This document shows, one piece after another, positions 1-13,835 of a stretch of DNA of 64,000 nt. Positions within the stretch are counted from its first letter, which is position 1. Each line of letters starts with the position of its first letter. The stretch comes from Glandiceps talaboti (Eukaryota > Hemichordata > Enteropneusta > Spengelidae), in NCBI RefSeq assembly GCF_964340395.1, contig NC_135549.1:10825342-10889341 (forward strand). The letters are read 5' to 3'. Below the pieces are notes generated by a model that saw only the letters and a list, made by a program, of their open reading frames with translations, ran no database searches and had not been told where the DNA came from. Made by a program: the position numbers and the translations under genes.

Positions 1-175
1 AACATTTTTTTAAATACATACTATATGAGGAACACATGCATACACTTCCATGATCATGGAATGATTATAAACAAATGGATGTACCCGATAACTGTATGGC
101 GATCATACCGTACATGTCACCATACCAAATAGATCCCAATTATGTGATGTTCCGTTATGGGTCAAAATGTATGAA

Positions 176-304
176 TGTATGTGTGTGTGTGCGTACCAGT
201 GTGTGTATGTGTATGTATGCAATGTATTTGTATTTATTTGTGTGTGCATGTGTGTGTATGCGTGCACATGCGTGCATGTGTGTATGCATGTGTGTATGTG
301 TGTA

Positions 305-361
<57 letters not shown>

Positions 362-372
362 ATGTATGTGAG
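176..372. repeat. TG/CA-rich low-complexity tract
   Basis: Impure TG/TATG repeats end in an uninterrupted (TG)n at 309-359. The tract lies just downstream of the minus-strand exon, in its following intron. Open frames through it are only repeats of Cys/Val or Thr/His. Confidence 0.97.
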
Positions 373-393
373 TTGTATCATAAAGTGACCTAC

Positions 394-598
394 CTGTTGT
401 TCAATACGTCGTTCATAAACACTGGTACTTTCTCTAGATATTGGTTTCTGTGGTGACTCCTTTCCTGTCTTGCTTTTGCTTCTCTTTTCTCCTGAATGTT
501 TTTCTTTGGTCTCAGCTGGACTTGCTGTTGTTGCTGTTGTTTCAGTTTCTTTGTCATCTTTCTTGTTTATTTTTTCTTGAGGCCTTGGTGATCTGCCA
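394..598 (-). CDS. Internal exon of the unidentified minus-strand gene
   Basis: On the minus strand, the acceptor CACTTTCAG precedes 598 and the donor CAG|GTAGGT follows 394. The frame is open for 68 codons after one leading base, whereas the other frames have stops. Composition is Lys/Glu/Thr/Ser/Ala-rich with a short TTATTAS run. The entry phase matches the exit phase of the exon at 10565-10486, forming an AGT codon across the join. Confidence 0.7.
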
Positions 599-3500
599 CT
601 GAAAGTGTCAAATAATACCCAATCTGTTTAGAATCCATATCTCAAACTTCATCATTTTGCATATTTCACACAATGTTTCTTATATACCAATTTTCCTTTT
701 TCTGTGTTTTGTTATGTGTATATTATTAGAAACAGATTAAAGAAATAATCTTAAAATGGAGATATATGCCTGAATAAAAAATCACTGTTTTCTTGTGATC
801 TGTTTACGGTGTTCTTTATAAAATTAATGGAAAATTGCTTCGAAGATTGTCTAATTTACATGCAAAGTACCCTGTGATTGCTCAAACTATATTTTTTCCA
901 TCCAAATAAAATCTCTATTTCTCAATTCATAAAAATGTTATGAACCATTATTAAGTGCATTTTTGTCGCTGTATATTTGATGACTGTACGGGTCACATAT
1001 AAATATATGTTTATAATATATTGTAAGTCCGTCCCTAGTGGAGACCAGCTATTTATACATCACTGTATTGTGTTTACCACATCAATGCACACTTCAAGCT
1101 ATGGCATTCAATATTCAATGCATTCCATTGAAGCTGTACACTGTGATTACAGGTCAGACTTCACACTAAACAATGACGTCATAGCCTCACTGGGTTACCA
1201 TGGCAACCACCTCAACACTCACAACCCATTTTGCTTTTGAAATTGACAATGCAAAACACTGTCATTAAATTCCTTCATTGCATATGGTGAGGCTTAGAAA
1301 TTATACTCTGAAATTTAAAAAAAAAAATCTTTTATGAAAATTAAAGAATGAGATATAACGACCAAAAGATTTCCTCTGTAGCAATGAAAGCAATGAAATT
1401 TAACCATAGATTTTTTTTTAAACAGATTCTAGTGATATTATGGGATCTTTTTTATTTCTGATTTAGCTTTCTCTAGTAATATCACATACCAAGGAAGATG
1501 GAATCAAACTACGATAATATGTTAATTTTACGATTACATAATTACTCTTTACTCCTAATTTCTGAATTATTATAATTGTTATTAATAAATACACTAGCAG
1601 TTAGAAAAAATTAGCACATTATTTTTAATATTTACTAATTACCGGGGTACTAAAAAAATAGCTAAAATTACAAAATACATTTTGTCACTTTTCAGAATTT
1701 TCTCTTAATTTCTCAATGTTTACATATAATAATTTCAAAATGGGAAAACTGAACAATTAACTAGTAACAGGAAAAGCTGGTACTATTGAATTGATGAAAT
1801 GCAAATAAACTGTCTAAAAAATAGTAAAAGTGAATAAAGGAAAATACCCAGGGCACTATTCGGAATATTCATTTTTCTTGTAATGACAAAAGAACACAAT
1901 ATCAAGAGAATGTTTAATTTTGTTGTTTATATAGCGAATACAATATAACCAAACTACAGAAATACAGTACAAATGAATTTAGTTATTTATTTACTTATTT
2001 CACTTTGATATTAGTCAGGTAGTTCACACAGGTGACGAACACCTACGTGTATAAACGTGGACCCCAAAACAAATATACAAAAGAAATACAAGGCAACTGG
2101 CAAAAACTACAGTTACAATGCAAAATCAATGAAAACAAACTAAAGACGCCTAAAATTCCATGACGTGACACTTTATACAGTAATAGCCTGACACCCAGGT
2201 ACAGGGATTTTCATGATCAAACTTGTTCACAAGTAGCTCAGTGATGCTTATGTTATTTGTTTGTTTAATGATAAGGGAATAAAAGTTACACAAGTGTTTA
2301 ATTTTGCTGTTTATATGGGTAATATAATATACACAAACTACAGAAACATTGTTGCATAGATTGGTTTCAATACCCAACTTTTGTATCGATATTATCAAAC
2401 CCATTAATCTTACAGAGCACCATCACTGCAGGATAGAGCTACAATTTGTTACAACATCTACACAGATAGCCAATTAAACTGTTCTCTGTTAATTACATTA
2501 ACCTTGGATGACATAGAGTATATTCAAGGAAAACTACTGGCATTTAATTCATTATTTTATTCACATGGGAGTTTTCAATTATAGAAATATCATTAACAAT
2601 TTCATTAGTCATCACTTTGGGGATCCACCAGCATTGCCAATTTACATTACTTGCTACAACCTGATAATGTTCAAAATTCTGGCATAAAATGTCACTTTTT
2701 TGGTGTATAATTGGAGTGAAATTACTATAAGTGTTCTTGTTTTCATCAGAATACAGGTATTGGCTATTGATTTTTCACTAAGCATATCATGATCACAGAG
2801 AACTTAATATCAACAGAATAAAAAAAAATGTATTGGCACGTATAGAGGTATCCAGCTAATTATTTGTAAATGCCACAAAAGTTAGCTGTAATCAGACCTT
2901 ATGTACTCACTACAAAACATATGAGAAGAACAAAATGCTACCATTTGGACTGCTTATGGTGTTATTACCAGTCAATAAATTTTGACATCAAATAATAAAA
3001 TATTTATTATTCCAAAGTCTGTCGAAGTTAGAGCTTCGATAAACCTAAAACCTGAAGAAAAATAAAGGTGTTTGTTCAAATAAACTATTTCAGTTAGATC
3101 TCATTAGCCAACCTGTACACATGAAGCACTAACACTACTCCACCATGAAGCACTAACACTACTACACCATGAAGCACTAACACTACTACACCATGAAGCA
3201 CTAACACTACTCCACCATGAAGCACTAACACTACTACACCATGAAGCGCTAACACTACTACACCATGAAGCACTAACACTACTACACCATGAAGCACTAG
3301 CACTACTACACCATGATGCACTAACACTACTACACCATGAAGCACTAACACTACTACACCATGAAGCACTAACACTACTAAACCATGAAGCACTAACACT
3401 ACTCCACCATGAAGCACTAACACTACTACACCATGAAGCACTAACACTACTACACCATGATGCACTAACACTACTACACCATGAAGCACTAACACTACTA

Positions 3501-6500
3501 CACCATGAAGCACTAACACTACTCCACCATGAAGCACTAACACTACTACACCATGAAGCACTAACACTACTACACCATGAAGCACTAACACTACTACACC
3601 ATGAAGCACTAACACTACTCCACCATGAAGCACTAACACTACTACACCATGAAGCACTAACACTACTACACCATGAAGCACTAACACTACTACACCATGA
3701 AGCACTAACACTACTACATCATGATGCACTAACACTACTACACCATGAAGCACTAACACTACTACACCATGAAGCACTAACACTACTACACCATGAAGCA
3801 CTAACACTACTACACCATGAAGCACTAACACTACTACACCATGAAGCACTAACACTACTCCACCATGATGCACTAACACTACTACACCATGAAGCGCTAA
3901 CACTACTCCACCATGAAGCACTAACACTACTCCACCATGAAGCACTAGCACTACTACACCATGAAGCACTAACACTACTACACCATGAAGCACTAACACT
4001 ACTCCACCATGATGCACTAACACTACTACACCATGAAGCACTAACACTACTACACCATGAAGCACTAACACTACTCCACCATGAAGCACTAGCACTACTA
4101 CACCATGAAGCACTAACACTACTACACCATGAAGCGCTAACACTACTACATCATGAAGCACTAACACTACTACACCATTTCTGCTATCCTACTTGACATT
4201 TTGATTTTGAATTTTCGCTCGTCCTTCCAGGAGACGAATTTGTGAACTAGAAACCCATTTATATACTTGTTTTTCACATTACCGCCTTGGGTATGTATCC
4301 TTCGTGTGAACGCTACAGGACTAACAAGTATTCTATAACCAAGTCATGCACACATCATCATTTATGAAAATAATAATATATAATTAATGTTGTGATTACA
4401 ATGCCAAATTGGTAATAAATTTTGTCTGAAAACATATCATAATAGGTGACATTTATTCACACTTTCTGCTGACATCAAGGGAATAGGGCGACTAGAATAG
4501 ATTGTATATAAACTGAAAGGATTCTTCATACTCCCATATTTTTAACACACACGACTTCATTTTTTCATATTTGATTTTATATTACATTATTTCTGAAGAG
4601 ACAAATACTACTCCATTTGTTTATAATAGAAGATTAGTATATTTTTTTGCATTTTTTAAATTCTGACAACTTGTATTTTCATCTTCTTCTTTACAATACT
4701 ACTCAACTGTCCCTTATGGAACAAAACAAATTTATCCTATTAAATATTCTGTTGTATAAAATCTATAGTACAGTACAGTACTGTACAGCACAATACAGTT
4801 CAGTACAGTACAGCACAGCACAGTACAGTACAGCATAGCACAGTACAATACCAGTACAGTACAGTACAGCACAGTACAGCACAGTACAGTACAGCACAGC
4901 ACAGTACAGTACAAAGAATACGTTGCCTGCATAAATCAGCTTTTGCCTTCAAACTATTTGACAATATTTACATTTGGTAGTTGAAATACACCTGTACCTC
5001 CTTGCTCTGTGTTTTTAATTATCAGCAATCAATTTTGACTTGACGCTGAGGCTAAATAAACAATGTATCCATCAATGTGGAAGATGTGAAAACCTATAGT
5101 TGTGACACATTCAGACTTTATGATTTCAAGTCTGTTTGTATCATGAAAATTTACTACAGTCATTGACAACATGAAGTGTGCGATAAAATCTGTGATTTGT
5201 TTGTATCATATTTGCTTTAATATCTGCTCTTAAAAAGCATACCATTTTAAACATTTTAACGCTAATTTGTAACCTAAGTTACAAATCTACCATAACTCTC
5301 ATGATATAAAATAGTTGCTATATATTTTAATCTTGTCTTTAATAATGGTAACCAAAGTCTGTACTGGGGCCTGGAATGTTTTAATTTAGAGCAGGTCAAG
5401 TGAATATTTTTGATATTTATTCGGGCTGGCTGATTTGACATTTATGTAGACTATGTTTGTGATTTCCATCTGTGTATGTAATCCTACCAGGGGGTACATA
5501 TATTGGGGCGTATATCTTGATATGAATGGACTGACCTTACAATGTAGGACAATATGTTATGACTGAACCCTTTCAAATAATCATGGATCTTCTTAATCAC
5601 GACAAGTAAAAGTGATTAGTACAAAGAGGAAAACAACAGTAGTGGTGGTTATGATATGACTTTCTGTATGAACTGTACACAACTTACCTTTATTACATTG
5701 TTAGTTGTTACTTTCAACAAGCTAAAACATAACATTTTACAAATATTTGGATTCATGAAATTTAGACTAAAAAGTTCACAGGACATTGTTTGCTATGCTT
5801 TTTTTTTATTCATTTTAAGAATTTCAAATAATCACTTTTGTAAAAAAAAAAATAATAAAAAAATAATAAAAAAATTGAAGGGTCAAACTACAGATTAAAA
5901 TCTAAATTATTTTAGAAATATTTTGGACTACATTAATGAACTTGAAAAAGGAAAAACATCAATCGACGGTTCAAAGAAAGTAAAATTATCAATTTTCTTC
6001 TGAAATTTGATTTGAAGAAGAAAGGAATGGCTAATTTTGGTAATTGGACCAATGACAACACGGACTGACCTTGTTTTCATTACATGTCATTCCATGGCTT
6101 TACAGATGACAGCTATTGAATGCAACAGGCAGACCCCCACTGCTGATTATTACTGCTATGTTTACTTCAGTCACTATGGCAACCAATTTGATCAATATTG
6201 CAGTTTCCTGTAGATTCCTTTTTAATATTTCAATTGGTTTGTATCACACTCTGTCACAAAGGTTTCCTTAGCAACACTTAGTGGGCAGCATATCTGGTTT
6301 TCTTGACAACCGAGGGGTCAACCCGTAAACTCATGCAATGCAATCATCAAGTGATTTCTACACAGTAAGACATTACAATGATTCAAATTTGAATCCGTAA
6401 AAAGGAAATGATTCAACACAATCTTTCATTTATGTCACTATTAGGCAAGGTCATTTTCAAGTTGTCTTTTTTCAAAAATAAGCCTATTGGTTTCATATTT

Positions 6501-9500
6501 TTTTTTCTATCAGTGATGACCCAGAGACCTTGATGTTACATATTTTTAATTTTTGAATCCTTACATAGCCAGCCAGTGATATAACAGCATATCTTTATCA
6601 ATATAAACATACTTCAATTCTTATTTTATCACTCAGCCCAAAATAATTTGTCATACACTATATCAGAAATCAATTCGGAGCGTCACACCATAGTTTTAAA
6701 CAATGACTAAACTGCTGAGAGTATTGCAATATTTTTTCACGGAAATGCTAATGAAATGTGTCTTTGCCATATGGACCCAATTTGAACAAATTTAAGAAGA
6801 AGAAAATAATGTGAATACTACTGACAAAACAACATTCACCAAAAAGTGTGAAAAGTATACTATTTTGTCTCGCCACGCATTATCTTTATTAATGACCCAT
6901 CAAAACTCTGAGAAACATTTCAGCCACAAGGGTGGGAAAGTATTTCAAAGTAATAAAATATTTACACTTGAGTAAAATAAAAATGGGGATCAAGTTTTGT
7001 GTGAACATAAAAAGAGCTTTAAAAGAGGGTATCTGTTGTCAATAAATCACAAGTTTTATACTATAAGGTGGTCTATATCAAAATACCACAACAGGTCAAT
7101 GAGGTATGACCTAACACATGTGGGTCATTCAGCCCGACATACTTACTACACAAAAGACTCTTCAGCAGATTACAGTTTGGGATAAAACAATCAATAAGAC
7201 TATAATACTTAGAATAGACAAATTCGACCTACAGTATGTATTTCAAAGATGCCTGGCTTCATTTCTGTATACTGACATGACAACAACAAATGAAATATGA
7301 GCGATTCAAAACATTTTAACCTTAAACCAAAAAATACATCATCTGTCCTTGTTTTATGGAGGATGAGTAATGGGTCAATGTTTGAGAACAAACCTTTTGA
7401 TGAAGCACACACAGATTCTCTTTGACCATGGTATTAAAACACACACATATTCCCTTTGACTATAGCATCAAAACACACACAGATTCTCTTTGACCATGGT
7501 ATTAAAACACACACATATTCCCTTTGACTATAGCATCAAAACACACACAGATTCTCTTTGACCATGGCATTAAAACACACACACAGATTCCCTTTGCTCC
7601 TGGCATTAAAACACACACAGATTCCCATTGACCATGACACCAACAGACACAGATTCCCTTTGACCATGGAATCAGAAGGTGATTCAACCAGTCTAACTTT
7701 TCATAAAAAATAACATGGTTTATATAAATGAAAAATTTTCATAAAAATTTCAAGAATACACTGAATACGATAAATAACTTGCTCTGTTTTAATCATACAT
7801 TTTCACTACAGCTCATTCCCATACTGTGTTTACTTCACCATGGGTATTGCATATTATACAATGACATTCAGCTTTTCAAATTACCATAGAAACAGATATC
7901 AACTCCATTCCTATTTTCATTTTAAAATGTTTTTGTATGATGTACCAAAGATACGTAACATATTCCATGAATCCTGTTATTATTCAATACTGTAATATCA
8001 TAAAAATCAACAGAGAAATCCAACAAAATGACATAAAGTACACGTTTTTGTCAGGAAAGAAATCATATAGATATTCGATCAAAAATAAAACAATATTTTT
8101 ATTTGAAATATAACAGGAAGAACAAAGGAAATATCATATTTTCTTTAAATTTACCAGCGTTTAACTAAACCTTCACTATCAATGGTTTTAGTAAGTGACA
8201 AATAGTTGATGCATGTAAATTTGATAAGAATGAAAATCTTATCAAAAATTTGACATGAACGGCAACTGAAAGATCATGGCAGCTTAACTCTTTATGCATT
8301 CTGGGTGACTCACATTTACTGGGAAATGACTCATATATGACCATGACCTTATTTTTAATCTCAACCCCTTCTCCATAAATAGAGCAGTTCACATAGGTTT
8401 CTCAAGCCAAATGCTGCAAAGCTAACACAATAAAAGTGAATATTTAAATAAAAATCCTACTTCCTACTACAGAGTAACACAAAAATGTTTCCCAGATGTT
8501 GGGTAACATTGCTTCTAAATTTGTGATAATGAAGGTGTAAAGCAACTAATACAATGGCATATCAATGCATGCTATCAATATATCTAACCTGAAAATATGT
8601 GTCATTCCCTCAGTGATATAAGACAATTGACTTTATATCACTGAAAACTGTATGTTTATTTTTGAGTTGAGATGATTGTCCACACAGCTGATTTGACATA
8701 TCCCACCCCACTGTAAGTGAAATATTACTTGAATACTATTTGTTTTAGTAATGTTGCAATCTAGCCATCATTTTCATCAAAATTCACTCTCCATGCACTT
8801 GCTTTATGTAAATGATTTAATTTACATTACATTTCAAACTAAACATTCCTAGAATGTATTTTCCCGGACTTGTTTTCACTTTGCTGACCTGTCTATTATA
8901 AACCGTCGAACCGTGTTGTTCTGAGAAGTGTACACTTTTGTTGATAACTAAAGCTAATACTCGTGTTAATATCGTTTTTACTCTATTGAAATCAAATATG
9001 TAACCTTATTTAATAAGATCTTGAATTTTCTCCAACAAATTCAATCAATTTTTGCAAAAATATTTTTTTTCTTGAAATCTAAATTTTCAGAAGGCGCGAA
9101 TTTCGCAAACAAATGGTGTTCGTACCTTATTGCAGTAGCTCGGTTTTTAATGGATATGAGCACCTGTCAACAACCAGGAAATTGGAATGGAAAATTTATT
9201 ACATCTTTCCGGATTAGCGTTAAAACATTTTGCATCGAATTTACTGTTCTACATTCAATGCCAAAATTGAAACAACCAAAATTTGCTTCTCGTAGCATTG
9301 ACCGCACTTTATTCAAGGTCAGCTCTGGTAGTATGAACCAAAAACAAACGGAAAAATATTATTTTTTTTTAAAATCGAACTATTTTACGTCGGAAAGGAC
9401 AAAATAGTGGACACTTACGTCAACTTGATAAGTCGCATTGAAAATCCTTTGGCACGCACTTGCTTAGCACCTCACGTTATTCTGTTCTTATCGCATATTG

Positions 9501-10565
9501 ATATTATTTTCGCGAATAGCAACAAACAGCGGCCATTTTGAAAGCTGAAAGAGTGTCCCGTTGAGAAGCCGTCGATCGCTGATTGGATTATATTTTCTGT
9601 CGATATTATGTTTATTGAGGAACGCGATGTTGGTTTATTTACTCTCAAACCAGAGGATGGCAGACGAATTATATTTTAATTGCTTATAACTGTATTGAAT
9701 ATTATCGTTAATACAGGTGGGAAGTATGGGCCATATTGCGCTAACAACAAAGGAATAATCAAACCGGTTGCAGATATCGCACAACTGGTATATCGCGATT
9801 CGCTTTTAACACTTATGGGTTAATTGGAATTTCTCGCTGAACTGGGTACTAATATCATAATTATATAAATATAGTTCATATTTTTTTCTTTTCTCGCTTG
9901 TTTTATATTTTCATTTTTACACTCTACAATAGGTTTCGTGAAGCCTTAAACGAAAATCGTTGGTTTTGTCAATAATTTGTGACGTTCCAACGTCATTAAC
10001 GATAAAATGTCTCAATATTTATCATTTAACGGTGCAACATTGTTGACAAAATGTCGCAATTTTTAATTAGATTATAAAATAATAACTGTCTCACAGGTTG
10101 AACTTATAATGAAAACGATTAGAGAAGGTGCAGAAATACCGCAACATGCGACCACGGGATATTCACAGTGTCAGTGAATAATGATATGATTGAGAAGAGG
10201 AACAAAAATAGCTCGCCACTGGGCCGCTGAGCTGAGTGTTGTTGAAATATTACGACTTGCAACCTGAGTGAATGAGCTTCGTCGCGTCCTCAGCTCGGGC
10301 CGACAACAATTAATTTGACAATCGTTATTCCTCTGTCTGCCTTTAATCCATTATCAGATCATTTGGGGATATAGCACAGAGGGCAGCATGATTGTTGGAA
10401 ACAACAAAGTTTGCAAATGAGATGGGTCATGAACTGGTCTAGCACAATGACTGTCAAAGAAAGGAAGCGTCAATAAAAAGCTTACCTAGCGCTCGCATCC
10501 TGGCTGTACTCCGGGTTGTATTCCTGTAAAATGTGTGGTAGTGCCGTTCCCGATCGTTCCGTCAT
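394..10565 (-). CDS. Unidentified divergent gene, 5' part (two coding exons seen)
   Basis: Two minus-strand exons fit as one gene: 10565-10486 (start codon, phase 2 out) and 598-394 (phase 2 in, phase 0 out). Joined they read 95 codons without a stop: a short N-terminus with HILQEYNPEYS, then a charged, Lys/Glu/Ser/Thr-rich, probably disordered stretch (KSKTGKESPQKPISRESTSV) ending YERRIEQQ, which could begin a coiled coil. The gene continues beyond the left edge. I do not recognise the product. Extra exons inside the 9.9-kb intron cannot be excluded. It is divergent from CTTNBP2. Confidence 0.6.
3121..4179. repeat. 24-bp satellite array, about 44 copies
   Basis: Head-to-tail units of CCATGAAGCACTAACACTAC plus TACA. 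Variation is limited to a few positions (A/C in CTMCACC, A/T in GAWG, A/G in GCRC and TARC). Because 24 is a multiple of three and the minus strand lacks stops, it shows a 357-residue minus-strand frame with an 8-residue period (VVVLVLHG). There is no other sign of coding. It lies in the inferred intron of the minus-strand gene. Confidence 0.97.
4766..4912. repeat. CAGTA/CAGCA pentamer repeat
   Basis: About 147 bp built of ACAGT/ACAGC pentamers with few interruptions, a simple satellite. Confidence 0.95.
7409..7668. repeat. Roughly 32-bp imperfect minisatellite
   Basis: About eight imperfect copies of a unit containing AAACACACACA, then GATTCYCTTTGACCATGG, with alternating variants (TATAGCATC or CATGGTATT). 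Confidence 0.9.
10486..10565 (-). CDS. First coding exon of the unidentified minus-strand gene
   Basis: On the minus strand, an ATG at 10565-10563 has A at -3 and an in-frame TAA 18 nt upstream (10586-10584). It opens a frame of 26 codons plus 2 nt that ends at GCTAG|GTAAGC. The peptide begins MTERSGTALP and includes QEYNPEYSQDASA. The exon is CpG-rich relative to its surroundings, as expected of an animal first exon. Confidence 0.65.
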
Positions 10566-10800
10566 TCTTGATGTACTTACACATTAATATGGGATGACAC
10601 TTCACAGCCGAAATCGAACCAGGAAGCCCATGTACGGCGCTGGTAGAGGTGACCTTCGGGTGAGATAGTAAAGGGTCTCCGTCAGTGATGCCGCGCGCTC
10701 AGGTTTGTTGTCACCATACTATTTTGTTTATCACATGACTTTGTATGGCAGCGCTCTATGGTAACTTCACGTCACGTGACCTAGCGCTATTGTAAAGGCT
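10566..10800 (-). promoter_or_regulatory. Probable promoter and 5' UTR of the minus-strand gene
   Basis: This stretch upstream of the minus-strand start codon is richer in CpG than most of the window. It contains the perfect palindrome GTCACGTGAC at 10771-10780, a USF/TFE-type E-box of the CLEAR form, about 205 bp before the ATG. The exact transcription start is not visible. Confidence 0.4.
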
Positions 10801-11879
10801 ATCCCAAAGAAATCGACACTGTCAGAATGCAATGATACTAGTACTAGTAGTGGTACGTTACAGCAATGACGGTATTATGCATTTCCGCACACGATCGAAT
10901 CCTGACACCGACGACCGACTGCGGTGTTTTGTAGACAGCCATTATACAGTATATTCCATCTATAATCTTATTATGTTTCTGACATGCAGCCTAACGAAAT
11001 ATATAAGTATAAACACACAACAGCTCCGTGAACAACTAAGCTCTCATTTACAATGTCCAAATGTCGGTTTTTCAAGTACCTTTGTTTCAAATATTTCTTA
11101 AAAACGCTTTGATACAATGTCTGTGCTTCTAAAGGCATGTTTCTCTCTGGTAAAATGGTTTAAACTTATCATGTTTTATTTTGGAACATATTGCCTTCTT
11201 TAACTTTTACTTGCAACCCCTAATTTTAATGTGAACTTTGAAAACCGGAATTTCAATGTTCAATTTTTTTTCTTAATACCAAAGTGTCAGACGTAGGACC
11301 TCTCAATAATACATACATAGAGATGAAAGATAGAAAGGAAAGTTTCCTTGAAAAGTGACAATAAAAAAAATAAAACGAATATAATAATATTATATATTGC
11401 AACGACATCAAATTACTCATGCCTTATTTCAACTTAGTCCTGTAGTGCATAAGCTTGAGTAAAGATTTTCAATTTCCGCGACGTTCTCATTTACGGTCAA
11501 ATATCTTCAACTGTACAGCTATTAGGTACCATTAGTTTTTGTTGGATTGAAAGGGACAAACTGCTTGGCAATGCAATTATTGTAAAATAGATGTATTTAT
11601 CGGCCACGGTGTGTTTAAATCGACTGAATTTGTACTCAAGCATCTCAGGTAAATATAATTTCTCGAATCGACGGAATTTACTATAGCAAATATTAAAAGA
11701 ATTTAGACACTGTTTATATGAGGCCGTATAGTCAAACGCAAGTTCACCTAAAGTTGGTAATGTACAAAGTGAAATCGGCGAGTTTTGCAAATATGTGTAT
11801 GATGAAAGTTAAATAAATATATTATCTTCTTGCCCCTCTATGGCCCCAACAACAGGGTGGGATAGTCAGTCCCGAACAC

Positions 11880-11907
11880 CAAACAGACACACACACAGAC
11901 ACAGACA

Positions 11908-11953
<46 letters not shown>

Positions 11954-11955
11954 TA

Positions 11956-11993
<38 letters not shown>

Positions 11994-12002
11994 TAGACAC
12001 AC
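11880..12002. repeat. CA/GACA microsatellite
   Basis: (CA)n tracts interrupted by CAGATAGACA, about 120 bp. Confidence 0.96.
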
Positions 12003-13599
12003 AAGCTAACTAAAAACCATATGCAGTGTTTCAATGTGTGTTCTTGGGGTGTATTTTTCAAACGCAGTAGTAGCGAGTAAACACGCTTACGACAAGTAGT
12101 CTATTACTATCATGTTTTGTGTGCCCTTTTCATATTGTTGATTGTGTTTGTTTTATATTAATTCGGCATCATTAGGCCAGGTTGTGACTGTCACTTCAGT
12201 TTACATGTAACTCGGTTATTCAACGATAAATAACAACAACTAACATGTACATCATCGAGGCATCTAATTTTCATATATCTATGGACAATTTTCACACTTT
12301 TTCGATAAAAATTTTCAGTAATATCATACAAACCCCTCTAAATATGGGAAGCCGTTCAGGCCAAAGGTATTTTTTTATTTGCGTCTAAACCATGTATTGA
12401 AGAATACCTTTTCACTATAAAAGCCAACGGAATTAATCTCTGCGATGTATTTTATATAACTTTTCCATAAATATGTTCGCAAAAGACAGCTGTTAGTCAT
12501 TATTTTATTATAACTCCTTCTTCTACTAGATGTCCATGGTGGAAACACAAAAGTTCCCTGTCAGTGTCCAGAAAATATCACGATTTTTCAGAAAATATCG
12601 TTATGAAGCCTTACAGTATTATAGTTTTATCTGAACTTTATAAGTTTGTGACGTCATAGATGTCATCCTTCACTGCACCTTGAAACTTCTCATAAATTTC
12701 GCCATGTAATATTTCCCAAGTCAACTACATTGTTATAAAAATACGGCATAATATTAAAGTATATCCTTGGATATGTGCATGACCTTTAACTTCGATAATA
12801 AGCACTTTTTTAAATTCTAAGTCTAAATTGTGCAAATATCTGGGTGATAAATTGATCTTTTTTTCGGTCCTTTTTTAAAATAAATATTCTCAAGTATTTT
12901 TCAGTGTATTTCCTAATTAGAAAAAAACAGTTACTCCGATCCTTAATTAAAACAGGACTTTCACTCCGAAAATTATTATTTCACAATATTACCCGACCTG
13001 ATAGTATAAAATGTCATCACCAACGCACAAGCTCGAGATTGTCGTTATCGGAAACTAGGTCGGTTAGCTAACTATCACCATAGGGGGCGCACTTTAAAAA
13101 ATAAACCTAACAAGAGAATATTATTAATGCGTCAGTCCGGTCCACAGTATAAAGTCAAACTCTTCAAACAATTCGTGACAATTTGAAAAAAAATCATCGT
13201 CGGGATATTCTGTTGTCGATATTTTAAATCATAGTATTATCAGTTTTATGTAGACTATATATACATCTAGCTTGTAGCTTAAAACAGGTCACAAATTAAA
13301 CCTGTCTTCTCAAATAATCGATAAAATTTATTAAATATATTCACAGCTGTTCACATTTCCATACTCTAGTCCCTATACGGTATCGTTACGATTTACACCT
13401 CCACTTAGCGACCACTTTGGCACCCAGACTAGATTTCCATGGCATGTATCGCACGTGTTTACAGATATATTCAGGACTAGTCCCCAGGGATTAGTCTGTG
13501 CATGGATGGGGTACCTCCATAGTATATGCATTGTTATCGAGTGTGATATTTACGTAGAGTACAGTGACGACTATAAGTATAGGTAGTCAAGAACGGAGA

Positions 13600-13835
13600 G
13601 TGAAATTGGACAGGTACCAAGACAGTGAGTTAAATGGGATAGGTACCAAGACAGATCTAGAGAGTTAAGTAGGACGGGTACCAAGACACCGAGTTAAATG
13701 GAATAGGTACCAAGACAGATCTAGAGAGGATGGGTACCAAGACAGAGGGTTAATTCTGACAGGTACCAAGAAAGAGTTATACCGGGCAGGTATCAAGACA
13801 TCGAGTTATATCGGACAGGTGCCAAGACAGCGAGT
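13600..13835. repeat. Imperfect GGTACCAAGACA minisatellite
   Basis: Eight or more copies of a core AGGTACCAAGACA followed by a variable GAGTTAAATGGGA-like part. Spacing is roughly 23-37 bp because some copies carry an inserted GATCTAGAGAG. Confidence 0.88.

Larger units (their letters stand above)
599..10485 (-). other. Inferred first intron of the minus-strand gene
   Basis: No further convincing exon was found on either strand. It holds a 24-bp satellite, a CAGTA-type repeat and a 32-bp repeat (listed separately). A CRE palindrome TGACGTCA lies at 1174-1181 and a YY1-like GGCCATTTTG at 9531-9540. Around 9400-10480 the CpG content rises toward the promoter. Remaining sequence is AT-rich and without recognisable structure. 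Confidence 0.5.

Noticed and set aside
3094-4167. 357-residue minus-strand open frame
   Set aside because: It is entirely the 24-bp satellite read in one frame; the unit length is a multiple of three, and there is no splice or promoter support.
9021-9407. 128-residue plus-strand open frame
   Set aside because: Phe/Lys-rich AT-type composition, no recognisable domain, no splice context; chance frame in the inferred intron.
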